Shown here: piece after piece, positions 1 to 6,171 of the stretch
How positions within the stretch are numbered: position 1 is the stretch's first letter
Layout: the number at the start of each line of letters is the position of its first letter
Assembly: GCA_036502765.1 (NCBI GenBank)
Contig: DASXXX010000230.1
Location: 1 to 18,683, forward strand
Length of the DNA: 18,683 nucleotides
Source of the DNA: DASUAS01 sp036502765
Lineage (GTDB): Bacteria > Actinomycetota > Acidimicrobiia > IMCC26256 > DASPTH01
Direction of reading: 5' to 3'
Notes under the pieces: generated by a model
What the model was told of the DNA's origin: nothing
The model's input: only the letters and a program-made list of their open reading frames with translations
Database searches by the model: none
Program-made: the position numbers and the translations under genes

Positions 1-40
1 GGAGTCGGTGGCGGTGGGAACGGGCTTCCTGATGGCCGCA

Positions 41-70
41 GGTATATTTCTCATCGCGTCAGGCTGTCAA
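41..70 (-). promoter_or_regulatory. Putative leftward promoter, divergent from tetR
   Basis: Read leftward there is TTGACA (70-65), an 18-bp spacer and TATACC (46-41). This is close to a sigma-70-type promoter and sits in an unusually AT-rich patch for this genome. Transcription would start near 34 and leave the window, so the target gene would be a divergent neighbour of tetR, a common arrangement for TetR regulators. On the plus strand the same patch reads TATATT (43-48) and could act as the -10 of tetR. Two TGTCA direct repeats lie 15 bp apart between here and the tetR start and are candidate operator parts. A minus-strand ATG at 54-52 opens a frame that runs off the left edge. It could instead be the start of the neighbour, but then this promoter reading would be wrong. 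Confidence 0.4.
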
Positions 71-100
71 TCGGCCACATGTCATGGGAGGCACCCGCAC

Positions 101-715
101 ATGGCCACGCAGGTGGGACTCGACCACGACGCCGTCGTCGAAGCGGCCGGTGCGCTGGTCGACGAATCGGGCGTCGAGTCCCTCACCCTCGCCGCGCTCG
201 CGGCGCGCCTCGGGATCCGCAGCCAGTCCCTGTACGCGCACGTCGACGGGCTCGACGGCCTGCTCCGCGACCTCGCGCTCGACTCGGTGCGCAAGCTCGG
301 TGACGAGCTCCGGTCGTCGGTGATCGGCCGGTCCGGTCGCGACGCGCTCGAGGCGATCGCCGACGCGTACTGGGACTTCGCCCGTGCGCACCCGGGCCGG
401 TACGCGGCCACCATCCGCGATCCCGGTGACGACGACGAGCTGCGCGCCGCGAACCTGCGCGCGGCGGAGGCGCTCTCCCGGGTGCTCGAGTCCTTCGGCC
501 TCACCGGTCCCGACGAGGTGCACGCGCACCGGGCGGTGTGGTCGGGCATCCACGGCTTCCTCACGCTCGAGCACGCGGGCGTGCTGCGTCGGCCCGCGTC
601 GGTGAAGGAGAGCTACCGCCGCATGATCCGGCTCTACGCCGACGCGTTCGCGCCACCGGTCGACGCCAGCGACGGCCAGAGCCGCAGCGCGTTCTCCCCC
701 AGCACCCGCGCCTGA
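101..715 (+). CDS. TetR/AcrR-family transcriptional regulator, WHG-type C-terminal domain
   Basis: A 204-residue one-component repressor. The N-terminal helix-turn-helix lies at about residues 10-55 (recognition region LAARLGIRSQSLYAHV). The C-terminal half carries a Trp-x-Gly-Ile-His-Gly motif (WSGIHG, 147-152) typical of TetR_C_33/WHG ligand-binding domains. I chose ATG at 101 because GGGAGG at 86-91 lies 9 bp upstream. The frame stays open further 5', but that extension has no SD sequence and overlaps the putative promoter. Its 3' end overlaps the convergent amidohydrolase by 82 bp. It probably controls a divergent gene to the left and perhaps the facing acyl-CoA operon; the ligand is unknown. 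The family call is firm, the target is inference. Confidence 0.9.
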   Translation: MATQVGLDHDAVVEAAGALVDESGVESLTLAALAARLGIRSQSLYAHVDGLDGLLRDLALDSVRKLGDELRSSVIGRSGRDALEAIADAYWDFARAHPGRYAATIRDPGDDDELRAANLRAAEALSRVLESFGLTGPDEVHAHRAVWSGIHGFLTLEHAGVLRRPASVKESYRRMIRLYADAFAPPVDASDGQSRSAFSPSTRA

Positions 716-1488
716 TCGTCCGGGGCGAGTCCCGCGCACGAGTCGCGACCGAGCGCGACCAGCTCGGCGTACGTGCGGTCGTGGGTCTGCGGGTAGTCGG
801 AACCCCACACCAGCCGCTCCGCGTCGAACGCCCCGCCGAGCCGTTCGACGAACGCGCCCGCCGCCGTGCCCGCGCCCTCGAGCACGTGCGACGTGACCTT
901 GAGGTGGAGGCCCGGGTGCTCGCCGAGGGCGAGCAACGGTTCCAGGCCCGGAAAGGGCGGACCACCGTGCAGGTCCGGAAACCCGCAGTGATCGAGCACG
1001 ACGGGCACTCCCGGATGTCGCGCCAGCATCGCGTCGAGGCGCGGCAGCTCGGGCGTGAGGAGGGTCGCGACGATGCGCAGGTCGAGGTCGATCGCGGTGT
1101 CCCAGAGTGCGACGCCGACGTCGCCGTCGAACCACGTCGGCGGCTCCGCCCCGATGCCGAAGAGTCGTACGCCGGCACACCCGGGCACTGCCGCGAGCTC
1201 GCGGAGACGAGCCGGGGCGTCGGCGTCGGCCGGGTCGACGATGACCACCCCCACCCATCGCTCGGGCGCCACGCGCAACGCATCGAGCACGTAGGCGTTG
1301 TCGCTGCCGTACGCACCGTGCGCCTGCACCAGCACCGCGCGGTCGACACCGGCCGCAGCCGCGGTCGTCAGGTAGTCCTCGGCGGTGACCGGGTGCTCGC
1401 GGAACCACTGCGATCCGACGCCCGACGGCCGGAGCGGGAAACGCGCCTCGTCGCGGGCCACCACGTGGACGTGGGTGTCGACGATCAT
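634..1488 (-). CDS. Amidohydrolase-family metal-dependent hydrolase (Amidohydro_2, COG3618-like)
   Basis: A 284-residue TIM-barrel hydrolase of the amidohydrolase-2 group, which includes 2-pyrone-4,6-dicarboxylate lactonase and related enzymes acting on cyclic acids or lactones. The N-terminus starts with the metal-site motif DTHVH (residues 4-8). Later come VLDHCGFPDLHGG, a conserved His in LKVTSH, and WGSDYPQTH, which supplies the usual strand-8 Asp. I chose ATG at 1488, directly before the DTHVH strand; no clear SD is present and the gap from the SDR stop is 10 bp, so translational coupling is likely. Last gene of the four-gene operon. Its 3' end (stop TAG at 636-634) runs 82 bp into the convergent tetR gene. 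Substrate unknown; an acyl lactone or ring-cleavage product would fit the neighbours. Confidence 0.85.
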   Translation of the reverse strand: MIVDTHVHVVARDEARFPLRPSGVGSQWFREHPVTAEDYLTTAAAAGVDRAVLVQAHGAYGSDNAYVLDALRVAPERWVGVVIVDPADADAPARLRELAAVPGCAGVRLFGIGAEPPTWFDGDVGVALWDTAIDLDLRIVATLLTPELPRLDAMLARHPGVPVVLDHCGFPDLHGGPPFPGLEPLLALGEHPGLHLKVTSHVLEGAGTAAGAFVERLGGAFDAERLVWGSDYPQTHDRTYAELVALGRDSCAGLAPDDQARVLGENALRLWPSLASTGGANASA

Positions 1489-1498
1489 GATGCGACGA

Positions 1499-2386
1499 TC
1501 ACGGTTCGAACGGGCCTTTGCCCATCTGCTCGCGCACGGTGACGACCGGCGGGTTGGTGAGGAGCCGTCGCTGCCAGTTCGCGCCGTCGACCACGAGCGT
1601 GTGCCCGGAGATGAAACGTGCGTACGGCGACGCGAGGAACGTGGCCGCCCAGCCGAGCTCACGCAGCTGCCCGACGCGCAGCGCCGGCTGCACGACGTCC
1701 TTCTCACTGGTGCGGTCGAGGTTGCCCTTGATGTCGGCGGTCATGTCCTCGTGGGGGAACAGCCCGGGCACGAGCCCGTTGACCTGGATGCCGTAGGGAC
1801 CCCACTCGACCGCGAGCGTCTCGGTCATGTTCTTGACCCCGGCCTTGGCCGCGGCGCTGTGCGCGAAGCCCGGACCGCCGGTCCACGCGTACGACGCACC
1901 CACGTTGACGATCGACCCCGGCGTGTTCGCTTCGAGGTGGCGACGGGTGAACTCGCGCGCGCAGAAGAACGTGCCGTTGAGCGTGATGTCGACGACGGTG
2001 CGCCACGCGTTGGGCGACATGTCCTCGGCGGGCACGGGGAAGTTGGCCGCCGCGTTGTTGATCAGGACGCCCGGCAGGCCGTAGGCCTCGGTGGCGGCGT
2101 CGAAGGCGGCGCTGATCTGCTCGGCGTCGCGGATGTCGCAGCCCACCGTCGTGACCGGTGCACCCAGCGCGGCGACGGCCTCGTGACCGGCCTCGAGGTG
2201 CTCGGGTTTGCGGCTGGCGATCACGATCGACGCGCCCAGGCGCGCGAACTCGAGTGCGATGGCCTTGCCGAGCCCGGTACCGGCGCCGGTCACGAACACC
2301 GCCACGCCGTCGTAGGTGCCCGCGGGCAGCGCGCTGGTGCCCAGCTCGGGTGGACCCGGCAGTCCGGACAGATCGTCGACACTCAT
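1499..2386 (-). CDS. Short-chain dehydrogenase/reductase, 2,4-dienoyl-CoA reductase-like
   Basis: A 295-residue SDR with the NADP-binding glycine motif TGAGTGLGK (33-41), CDIRD (83-87) and NNAAANF (110-116). The classical YxxxK is absent: the position before AAAK is Ser. Instead Asn137, Tyr166, Ser177 and Lys181 have the spacing (Ser +11 and Lys +15 from Tyr) that I recall for mammalian DECR1 (Tyr199, Ser210, Lys214). The segment SPNAWRTVVDITLNGT also resembles DECR. It probably reduces 2,4-dienoyl-CoA or a related unsaturated acyl-CoA using NADPH, as an auxiliary step of beta-oxidation. ATG at 2386 follows GGGGAG with 8-bp spacing, and the preceding crotonase gene ends 4 bp upstream. A reductase of another unsaturated CoA ester is the main alternative. 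Confidence 0.85.
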   Translation of the reverse strand: MSVDDLSGLPGPPELGTSALPAGTYDGVAVFVTGAGTGLGKAIALEFARLGASIVIASRKPEHLEAGHEAVAALGAPVTTVGCDIRDAEQISAAFDAATEAYGLPGVLINNAAANFPVPAEDMSPNAWRTVVDITLNGTFFCAREFTRRHLEANTPGSIVNVGASYAWTGGPGFAHSAAAKAGVKNMTETLAVEWGPYGIQVNGLVPGLFPHEDMTADIKGNLDRTSEKDVVQPALRVGQLRELGWAATFLASPYARFISGHTLVVDGANWQRRLLTNPPVVTVREQMGKGPFEP

Positions 2387-2390
2387 GTAG

Positions 2391-3170
2391 TCAGCTCCCC
2401 GTGAAGTGCGGCTCGCGCCCGTCGGCGCGAGCGGCCCGGAACTCGGCCAGGTCGTCGGACTTGGCGATGAAGGTCTGGTAGATCATCTCGTCGGCCATCG
2501 ACGAGCGGACCTCGGCCTCCGACAGGTGCGCCAACACCCGCCGGGCCATCTTGATGGTCACTGCTGGTGACGCTGCGATCTTCTCTGCCATCTCTCGTGC
2601 GGTGGCGTCGAGCTCGTCGGCGGGGACGACGCGCGACACGACGCCGTGCGCGTAGGCCTCGTCGACCTGCATCGGTCGCCCCGTCAGCACCAGGTCGGAC
2701 GCGACCCCGTGGCCACAGATCTGGAACAGGCGCCCGACGCCGCCGGTGTCGGGGATCACGCCGTGGTTGGCTTCGGGCAGCATGAACCGCGCGCCCTCGG
2801 CCCCGATGCGGATGTCGCAGAGCAACGCGCGCTGGAACGACGCGCCGATCGACCACCCGTGCATCGCCACGATGATCGGCGCCTCGATGTCGAACACCTG
2901 CAGGATCCCGCGGTGCCCGCGCGCCATGAGCTCGTGGTGAGTGATCTCGACGTCGCCGCCGCCGATCGCACCCACGTCTCGACCCGACGAGAACGACTTG
3001 CCCTCACCGCGCCAGATGACCGCGCGCACGTCGGGCCGTTCCTTCAACTCCGCCAGCGCGGCGAACAGCTGTCGATCCATGTCGTCGTCGAACGCGTTGT
3101 GCTTCTCGACGTTGTCGTTGGTGATGGTCGCGATCGGCCCGTCGAACTCGAGCCGAACTTCCTTGGTCAT
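2391..3170 (-). CDS. Enoyl-CoA hydratase/isomerase (crotonase) family protein
   Basis: A 259-residue crotonase-fold protein. The oxyanion-hole segments are SFSSGRDV (59-66) and HGWSIGAS (104-111). The acid/base Glu of the LPE motif is present at residue 133 (equivalent to Glu164 of rat hydratase), but the position of the second glutamate (Glu144 in rat) is Gln113, in FQRALLCD. This fits an isomerase or another crotonase reaction as well as or better than simple enoyl-CoA hydration. ATG at 3170 has AGGAG 5 bp upstream. Second gene of the operon, between the LLM oxidoreductase (19-bp gap) and the dienoyl-CoA-reductase-like SDR (4-bp gap). Family is certain; the reaction is not. Confidence 0.88.
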   Translation of the reverse strand: MTKEVRLEFDGPIATITNDNVEKHNAFDDDMDRQLFAALAELKERPDVRAVIWRGEGKSFSSGRDVGAIGGGDVEITHHELMARGHRGILQVFDIEAPIIVAMHGWSIGASFQRALLCDIRIGAEGARFMLPEANHGVIPDTGGVGRLFQICGHGVASDLVLTGRPMQVDEAYAHGVVSRVVPADELDATAREMAEKIAASPAVTIKMARRVLAHLSEAEVRSSMADEMIYQTFIAKSDDLAEFRAARADGREPHFTGS

Positions 3171-3189
3171 GCGGACTCCTGTCTACCGT

Positions 3190-4128
3190 CTACAACTCGG
3201 GGGTGAGCGATGCGAGCAGCTCGATGGTGCGACGTTGCGACGCCTCGCGATCGTCGTCGAGACCGAGCGCGGTCGCGCACAGGTCGGTGGCGCCGGCCGC
3301 CGCGTAGCTGCGCAGCCGTTCGGTGACCTCGGCCTCGGTGCCGATGATGGCGACGTCGGTCGGCGTGGTGTCGTCACCACCACGCGAGAGGATGCGCTGG
3401 TAGGTGGGGATGTTGAGGTAACTCGCGAAGAGCTTGGCCGCGCGCTCGCGACCGGCATCGGCGTCGTCGCACACTGCCACCGGGAGACCGACGACGACCC
3501 GAGGCGGCGGTCGCTCCGCTCCGTCGGCCGCGGCGGTGATGGCCGGCACGATGTGCTCGCCGACCGCGCGCTCGTTGGCCCAGTACGTGATGGTGCCGTC
3601 GGTGAGCTCGCCCGCGAGCTGCAGCATCTTGGGCGCGAGGGCCGCGATCATGATCGGCGCCGGCGTCGAGCCGGGGACCGTGAGCATCGACGAGAACCCG
3701 AAGACCTCACCTCGGTACTCCACGTGCCCGGCTCCGGCGAACGCGGCCCGGAGCACCTCGACGTACTCGCGCGTGTGGTGGGCGGGGCGGGCGTATTCGA
3801 GGCCGTGCATGCTCTCGATGACCACGGGGTGCGACGGCCCGATGCCGAGGGCCAGCCGGCCGTTCGTCGCGGCCTGGGTCGACATCGCCTGCTGCGCCAT
3901 GGCCAGCGGGTGTCGCGGGTAGGTGGGCATCACCGCGGTGCCGAGCTCGATGCGGCTGGTCACCTGGCCCGCCAGCGCAAGTGCGGTCAGGCCGTCGAGG
4001 CTCCACGGGATGTGCGGCACCCAGCCGGTGGTGAAGCCGAGCGCGTCCGCCGCCCGGGCGTTCGCCAGCAACTCCTCGATCGTCGTCTGCTCACCGCTGA
4101 CGTCGCTGATGAAGAGACCGATGCGCAT
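3190..4128 (-). CDS. LLM-class (luciferase-like) F420- or flavin-dependent oxidoreductase
   Basis: A 312-residue protein with the bacterial luciferase-like TIM barrel. It opens with MRIGLFISD and continues with LLANARAADALGFTTGWVPH, IELGTAVMPTYPRHPLAMA, the conserved LALGIGPSH strand, and a C-terminal IIGTEAEVTERLRSYAAAGATDL segment, all standard for actinobacterial LLM oxidoreductases. It resembles the F420-dependent subgroup I know as MSMEG_4879-like; F420 rather than FMN as cofactor is inference. ATG at 4128 is the first start that keeps the leading beta strand, and only a weak purine stretch precedes it. It is the first gene of a four-gene minus-strand operon whose other members act on CoA esters, so it probably oxidises or reduces an intermediate of that pathway. 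Confidence 0.88.
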   Translation of the reverse strand: MRIGLFISDVSGEQTTIEELLANARAADALGFTTGWVPHIPWSLDGLTALALAGQVTSRIELGTAVMPTYPRHPLAMAQQAMSTQAATNGRLALGIGPSHPVVIESMHGLEYARPAHHTREYVEVLRAAFAGAGHVEYRGEVFGFSSMLTVPGSTPAPIMIAALAPKMLQLAGELTDGTITYWANERAVGEHIVPAITAAADGAERPPPRVVVGLPVAVCDDADAGRERAAKLFASYLNIPTYQRILSRGGDDTTPTDVAIIGTEAEVTERLRSYAAAGATDLCATALGLDDDREASQRRTIELLASLTPEL

Positions 4129-4150
4129 CCGCGCAGCTTGTCACACCAGC

Positions 4151-4241
4151 CACATCGGGACGCTCCGATGTCGGGCCACATCGGGACGCTCCGACGTCGG
4201 GCCACATCGGGACGCTCCGACGTCGGGCCACGTCAGGAAGC
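4151..4241. repeat. Three 26-bp tandem repeats with internal dyads, plus degenerate fourth copy
   Basis: Units are 4151-4176, 4177-4202 and 4203-4228. Units 2 and 3 are identical and unit 1 differs at one base. Each unit is ACATCGG, then GACGCT, then CCGAYGT, then CGGGCC (phase shifted by one base from the coordinates). ACATCGG and CCGATGT are exact reverse complements in unit 1, so the array alternates forward and inverted 7-mers every 13 bp. In units 2 and 3 the change creates the self-complementary 10-mer CCGACGTCGG. A degenerate fourth copy (4229-4241) runs over the stop codon of the NYN gene. The array lies 22 bp upstream of the LLM operon start. It may be an operator cluster, a terminator for the NYN gene, or a simple expanded repeat; the sequence cannot decide. 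Confidence 0.9.
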
Positions 4242-5318
4242 TGGCCGCGCCGGTGCGGGTCGGAGGAGGTGGTCCTCGGCGTCGACGTCGCGCTCCATCT
4301 CCACGAACCCACGGGCCCGCGCCGCGCGCACGAACTGCAGGAAGGTGCCGTAACCGAAGCGCTTCTCGGAGAAGTCGGGCTGTTGCTTGCGCACCTGCGT
4401 CTTCAACCCCGAGAGATGGACCGGACCCTTGGCCGCGAGCCGCTCGACCGTCTCGCGCAGCAACTCGAACGCGGCGTCCTCGTCACCACCGACGGTGGGG
4501 AGCGTGACCTCGGGATCGCCGGGCGCGACGCCCTGGTGCACCTCCACCACGCCGCGCTCACCGAGCGTGCGCAACAGCTCGCCGAAGGTGCGGAACCCGT
4601 GGTCGGCCTCGCTGAACGTCGGCTCCTTGCGGAGGATGGCGCGCCTGAGCATCGACGCCAGGACCGGCCCGCCGCTGCTCCGTGAGAGACCGGCGAGCGT
4701 GCGGGTCACGAGGGAATCGAGGTCGGTCTCCTCCGCCGGCGCCACCACCTCGTTCTCGGCCTCGGCCTCGGCCGGCGCGGCGGCGGACCTGGTGCTGCGC
4801 CCACTCCCACGCTTCGTGGCGCGCTTGGCCGGTTTCTTCGTCTCCACGCCCTCGAGCCGCTCGTAGAAGAGGAACTCGTCGCACGCGGCGGTCAGCAGCG
4901 CCGAGGTCGATGCCTCGACGCCGATGCCGATCACCCGCTTGTTGAGCTCGCGGAGCTTGTGCACGAGCGGCGTGAAGTCGCTGTCACCGGTGCCGAGCAC
5001 GAACGTGGTGATGTAGTCGCGCTCGAAGCTCAGCTCGACCGCGTCGACGGCCATCTTGATGTCGGCCGCGTTCTTGCGGACCATGCCCATGCGCTGGGGC
5101 ATCTCGATGAGCTCGACCTGGTTGCGCGTGAGCATGCGCCGGTCCTCCTCGAAGTACGACCAGTCGGCGTAGGCGCGTCGGACCACCACGCGACCCCGCT
5201 CGGCGAGGGCGTCGGCGATCGGACGAAAGTCGAGGGCACCGCCAGTGAGGTCACGCGCGCCGATGGCGAGGTTCTCGTAGTCGAGGAAGAGGGCGATGCG
5301 CTCGTCGTCACTGGTCAC
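4233..5318 (-). CDS. NYN-domain (LabA/PIN-like) putative RNase with two OST-HTH/LOTUS domains
   Basis: A 361-residue protein. Residues 7-155 form a NYN (PIN-fold) domain with the acidic residues expected of a metal-dependent RNase: FLDYEN (Asp13), NAADIK (Asp86), Asp92 and GTGDSDF (Asp112, Asp114). Residues 160-197 are a low-complexity linker, first Lys/Arg-rich, then Ala/Glu-rich. Two OST-HTH/LOTUS-like domains follow (about 200-263 and 282-345), each with a helix followed by PTFSEADHGFRTFGELL or PDFSEKRFGYGTFLQFV. LOTUS domains bind RNA, and NYN plus LOTUS is also found in eukaryotic MARF1. The start is GTG at 5318 with a weak AGG 8 bp upstream. It is divergent from the NIPSNAP-like gene with only 33 bp between them. 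The domain call is strong; RNase activity is inferred. Confidence 0.88.
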   Translation of the reverse strand: MTSDDERIALFLDYENLAIGARDLTGGALDFRPIADALAERGRVVVRRAYADWSYFEEDRRMLTRNQVELIEMPQRMGMVRKNAADIKMAVDAVELSFERDYITTFVLGTGDSDFTPLVHKLRELNKRVIGIGVEASTSALLTAACDEFLFYERLEGVETKKPAKRATKRGSGRSTRSAAAPAEAEAENEVVAPAEETDLDSLVTRTLAGLSRSSGGPVLASMLRRAILRKEPTFSEADHGFRTFGELLRTLGERGVVEVHQGVAPGDPEVTLPTVGGDEDAAFELLRETVERLAAKGPVHLSGLKTQVRKQQPDFSEKRFGYGTFLQFVRAARARGFVEMERDVDAEDHLLRPAPARPAS

Positions 5319-5351
5319 TGGCCGAGCCTAGACGTGCTAGTTCTTTTGCTC

Positions 5352-6092
5352 GTGAACGACAACGTCTACATCCACGAGTTCATCGACATCATCGGCCACA
5401 ACCGCGCCAACTACATGCAGCACATGACCGCGAACTTCAGCCCCATGGCCCAGGAAGACCGCAACCAGCTGTGCTTCGGCGTGTGGGGTGTGGTGGGCAC
5501 CACGCGCGGGTGGCCCGAGGTCCTCAACCTGTGGGAGGAACGCGGCTTCGACGGACTCGCGACCTCGTTCCGCTTCGAGCTCGGCCACTCCACGCTGCAG
5601 GACCCCAAGCTCGCGAAGTGGTGGGCCGAAGCGTCGAACTACCGCCGACACGGCGACGACCGCATCCTGATCCCCGCGCCATGGTCACCCACGATCACCG
5701 AGCTCCTCGACGCCGGCGTGACCGGCGAGACGTACGCGCACGAGCAGATCCACGTCCCCATGGGCACCGCCCGCGAGTTCCTCGAAGTCGTCGCCGAAGA
5801 AGCCGTCCCCGTCTACGAGGAGTTCGGCTGGAAGCTCTGTGGCGCGTGGGAAACCGCGATGGTCAACGAATCGGAGTGCTTCGTGCACTGGGCGATCCCC
5901 ACGTGGGAGAGCTGGGCCGAGGCAGAGAAGGCGGAGCGGGTCGACAGCGCGCTGCAACGCTGGCGCACACGCACGTACGAGCTCAGCGAGAAATGGCACC
6001 GCTTCCTCGTCGTAGACGCACCCCTGTCCCCCATGCGGATCGGGCGCCAACCCGCACGCTCCGACCGCGACGAAGGCTGGGCCGACCTGTAG
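5352..6092 (+). CDS. NIPSNAP/EthD-like protein, tandem dimeric alpha-beta-barrel domains
   Basis: About 246 residues that appear to contain two related ferredoxin-like units. The first (5-111) starts VYIHEFIDIIGHNRANYM; the second (127-236) starts TYAHEQIHVPMGTAREFL and contains FGWKLCGAWETAM and a WAIPTWESWAEAEKA strand-helix pair. This resembles actinobacterial NIPSNAP-family proteins, whose biochemical role is mostly unknown. The start is uncertain: GTG at 5352 keeps the first beta strand, while in-frame GTG at 5333 and TTG nearer by are alternatives. None has an SD, so a leaderless transcript is possible. It is divergent from the NYN-LOTUS gene. The stop codon lies inside one arm of a 10-bp inverted repeat. 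Confidence 0.7.
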   Translation: MNDNVYIHEFIDIIGHNRANYMQHMTANFSPMAQEDRNQLCFGVWGVVGTTRGWPEVLNLWEERGFDGLATSFRFELGHSTLQDPKLAKWWAEASNYRRHGDDRILIPAPWSPTITELLDAGVTGETYAHEQIHVPMGTAREFLEVVAEEAVPVYEEFGWKLCGAWETAMVNESECFVHWAIPTWESWAEAEKAERVDSALQRWRTRTYELSEKWHRFLVVDAPLSPMRIGRQPARSDRDEGWADL

Positions 6093-6151
6093 CCACCTGT
6101 CCGCCCTCGCTCGCTCCGCTCACTCCGTAAATCGGCTGCTCACAGGTCGGC
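6081..6151. repeat. 10-bp perfect inverted repeat flanking the NIPSNAP-like 3' end
   Basis: GCCGACCTGT (6081-6090) and ACAGGTCGGC (6142-6151) are exact reverse complements with 51 bp between them. The left arm overlaps the stop codon of the NIPSNAP-like gene and the right arm lies 20 bp before the acetyltransferase start. The loop is rich in CGCTC/GCTCC runs and holds another ACCTGT. The loop is long for an intrinsic terminator and no T tract follows. It may be a weak terminator, a protein-binding dyad, or chance. Confidence 0.5.
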
Positions 6152-6171
6152 GCGCCGAGCACCATGTCGGC

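Noticed and set aside
8..100. N-terminal extension of the TetR protein that looks like a signal peptide or lipoprotein leader.
   Set aside because: A TetR regulator should be cytoplasmic, ATG at 101 has a good SD 9 bp upstream, and the extension overlaps a promoter-like region.
4151..4241. CRISPR-like array.
   Set aside because: The 26-bp units are directly abutting with no unique spacers and no cas genes lie nearby.
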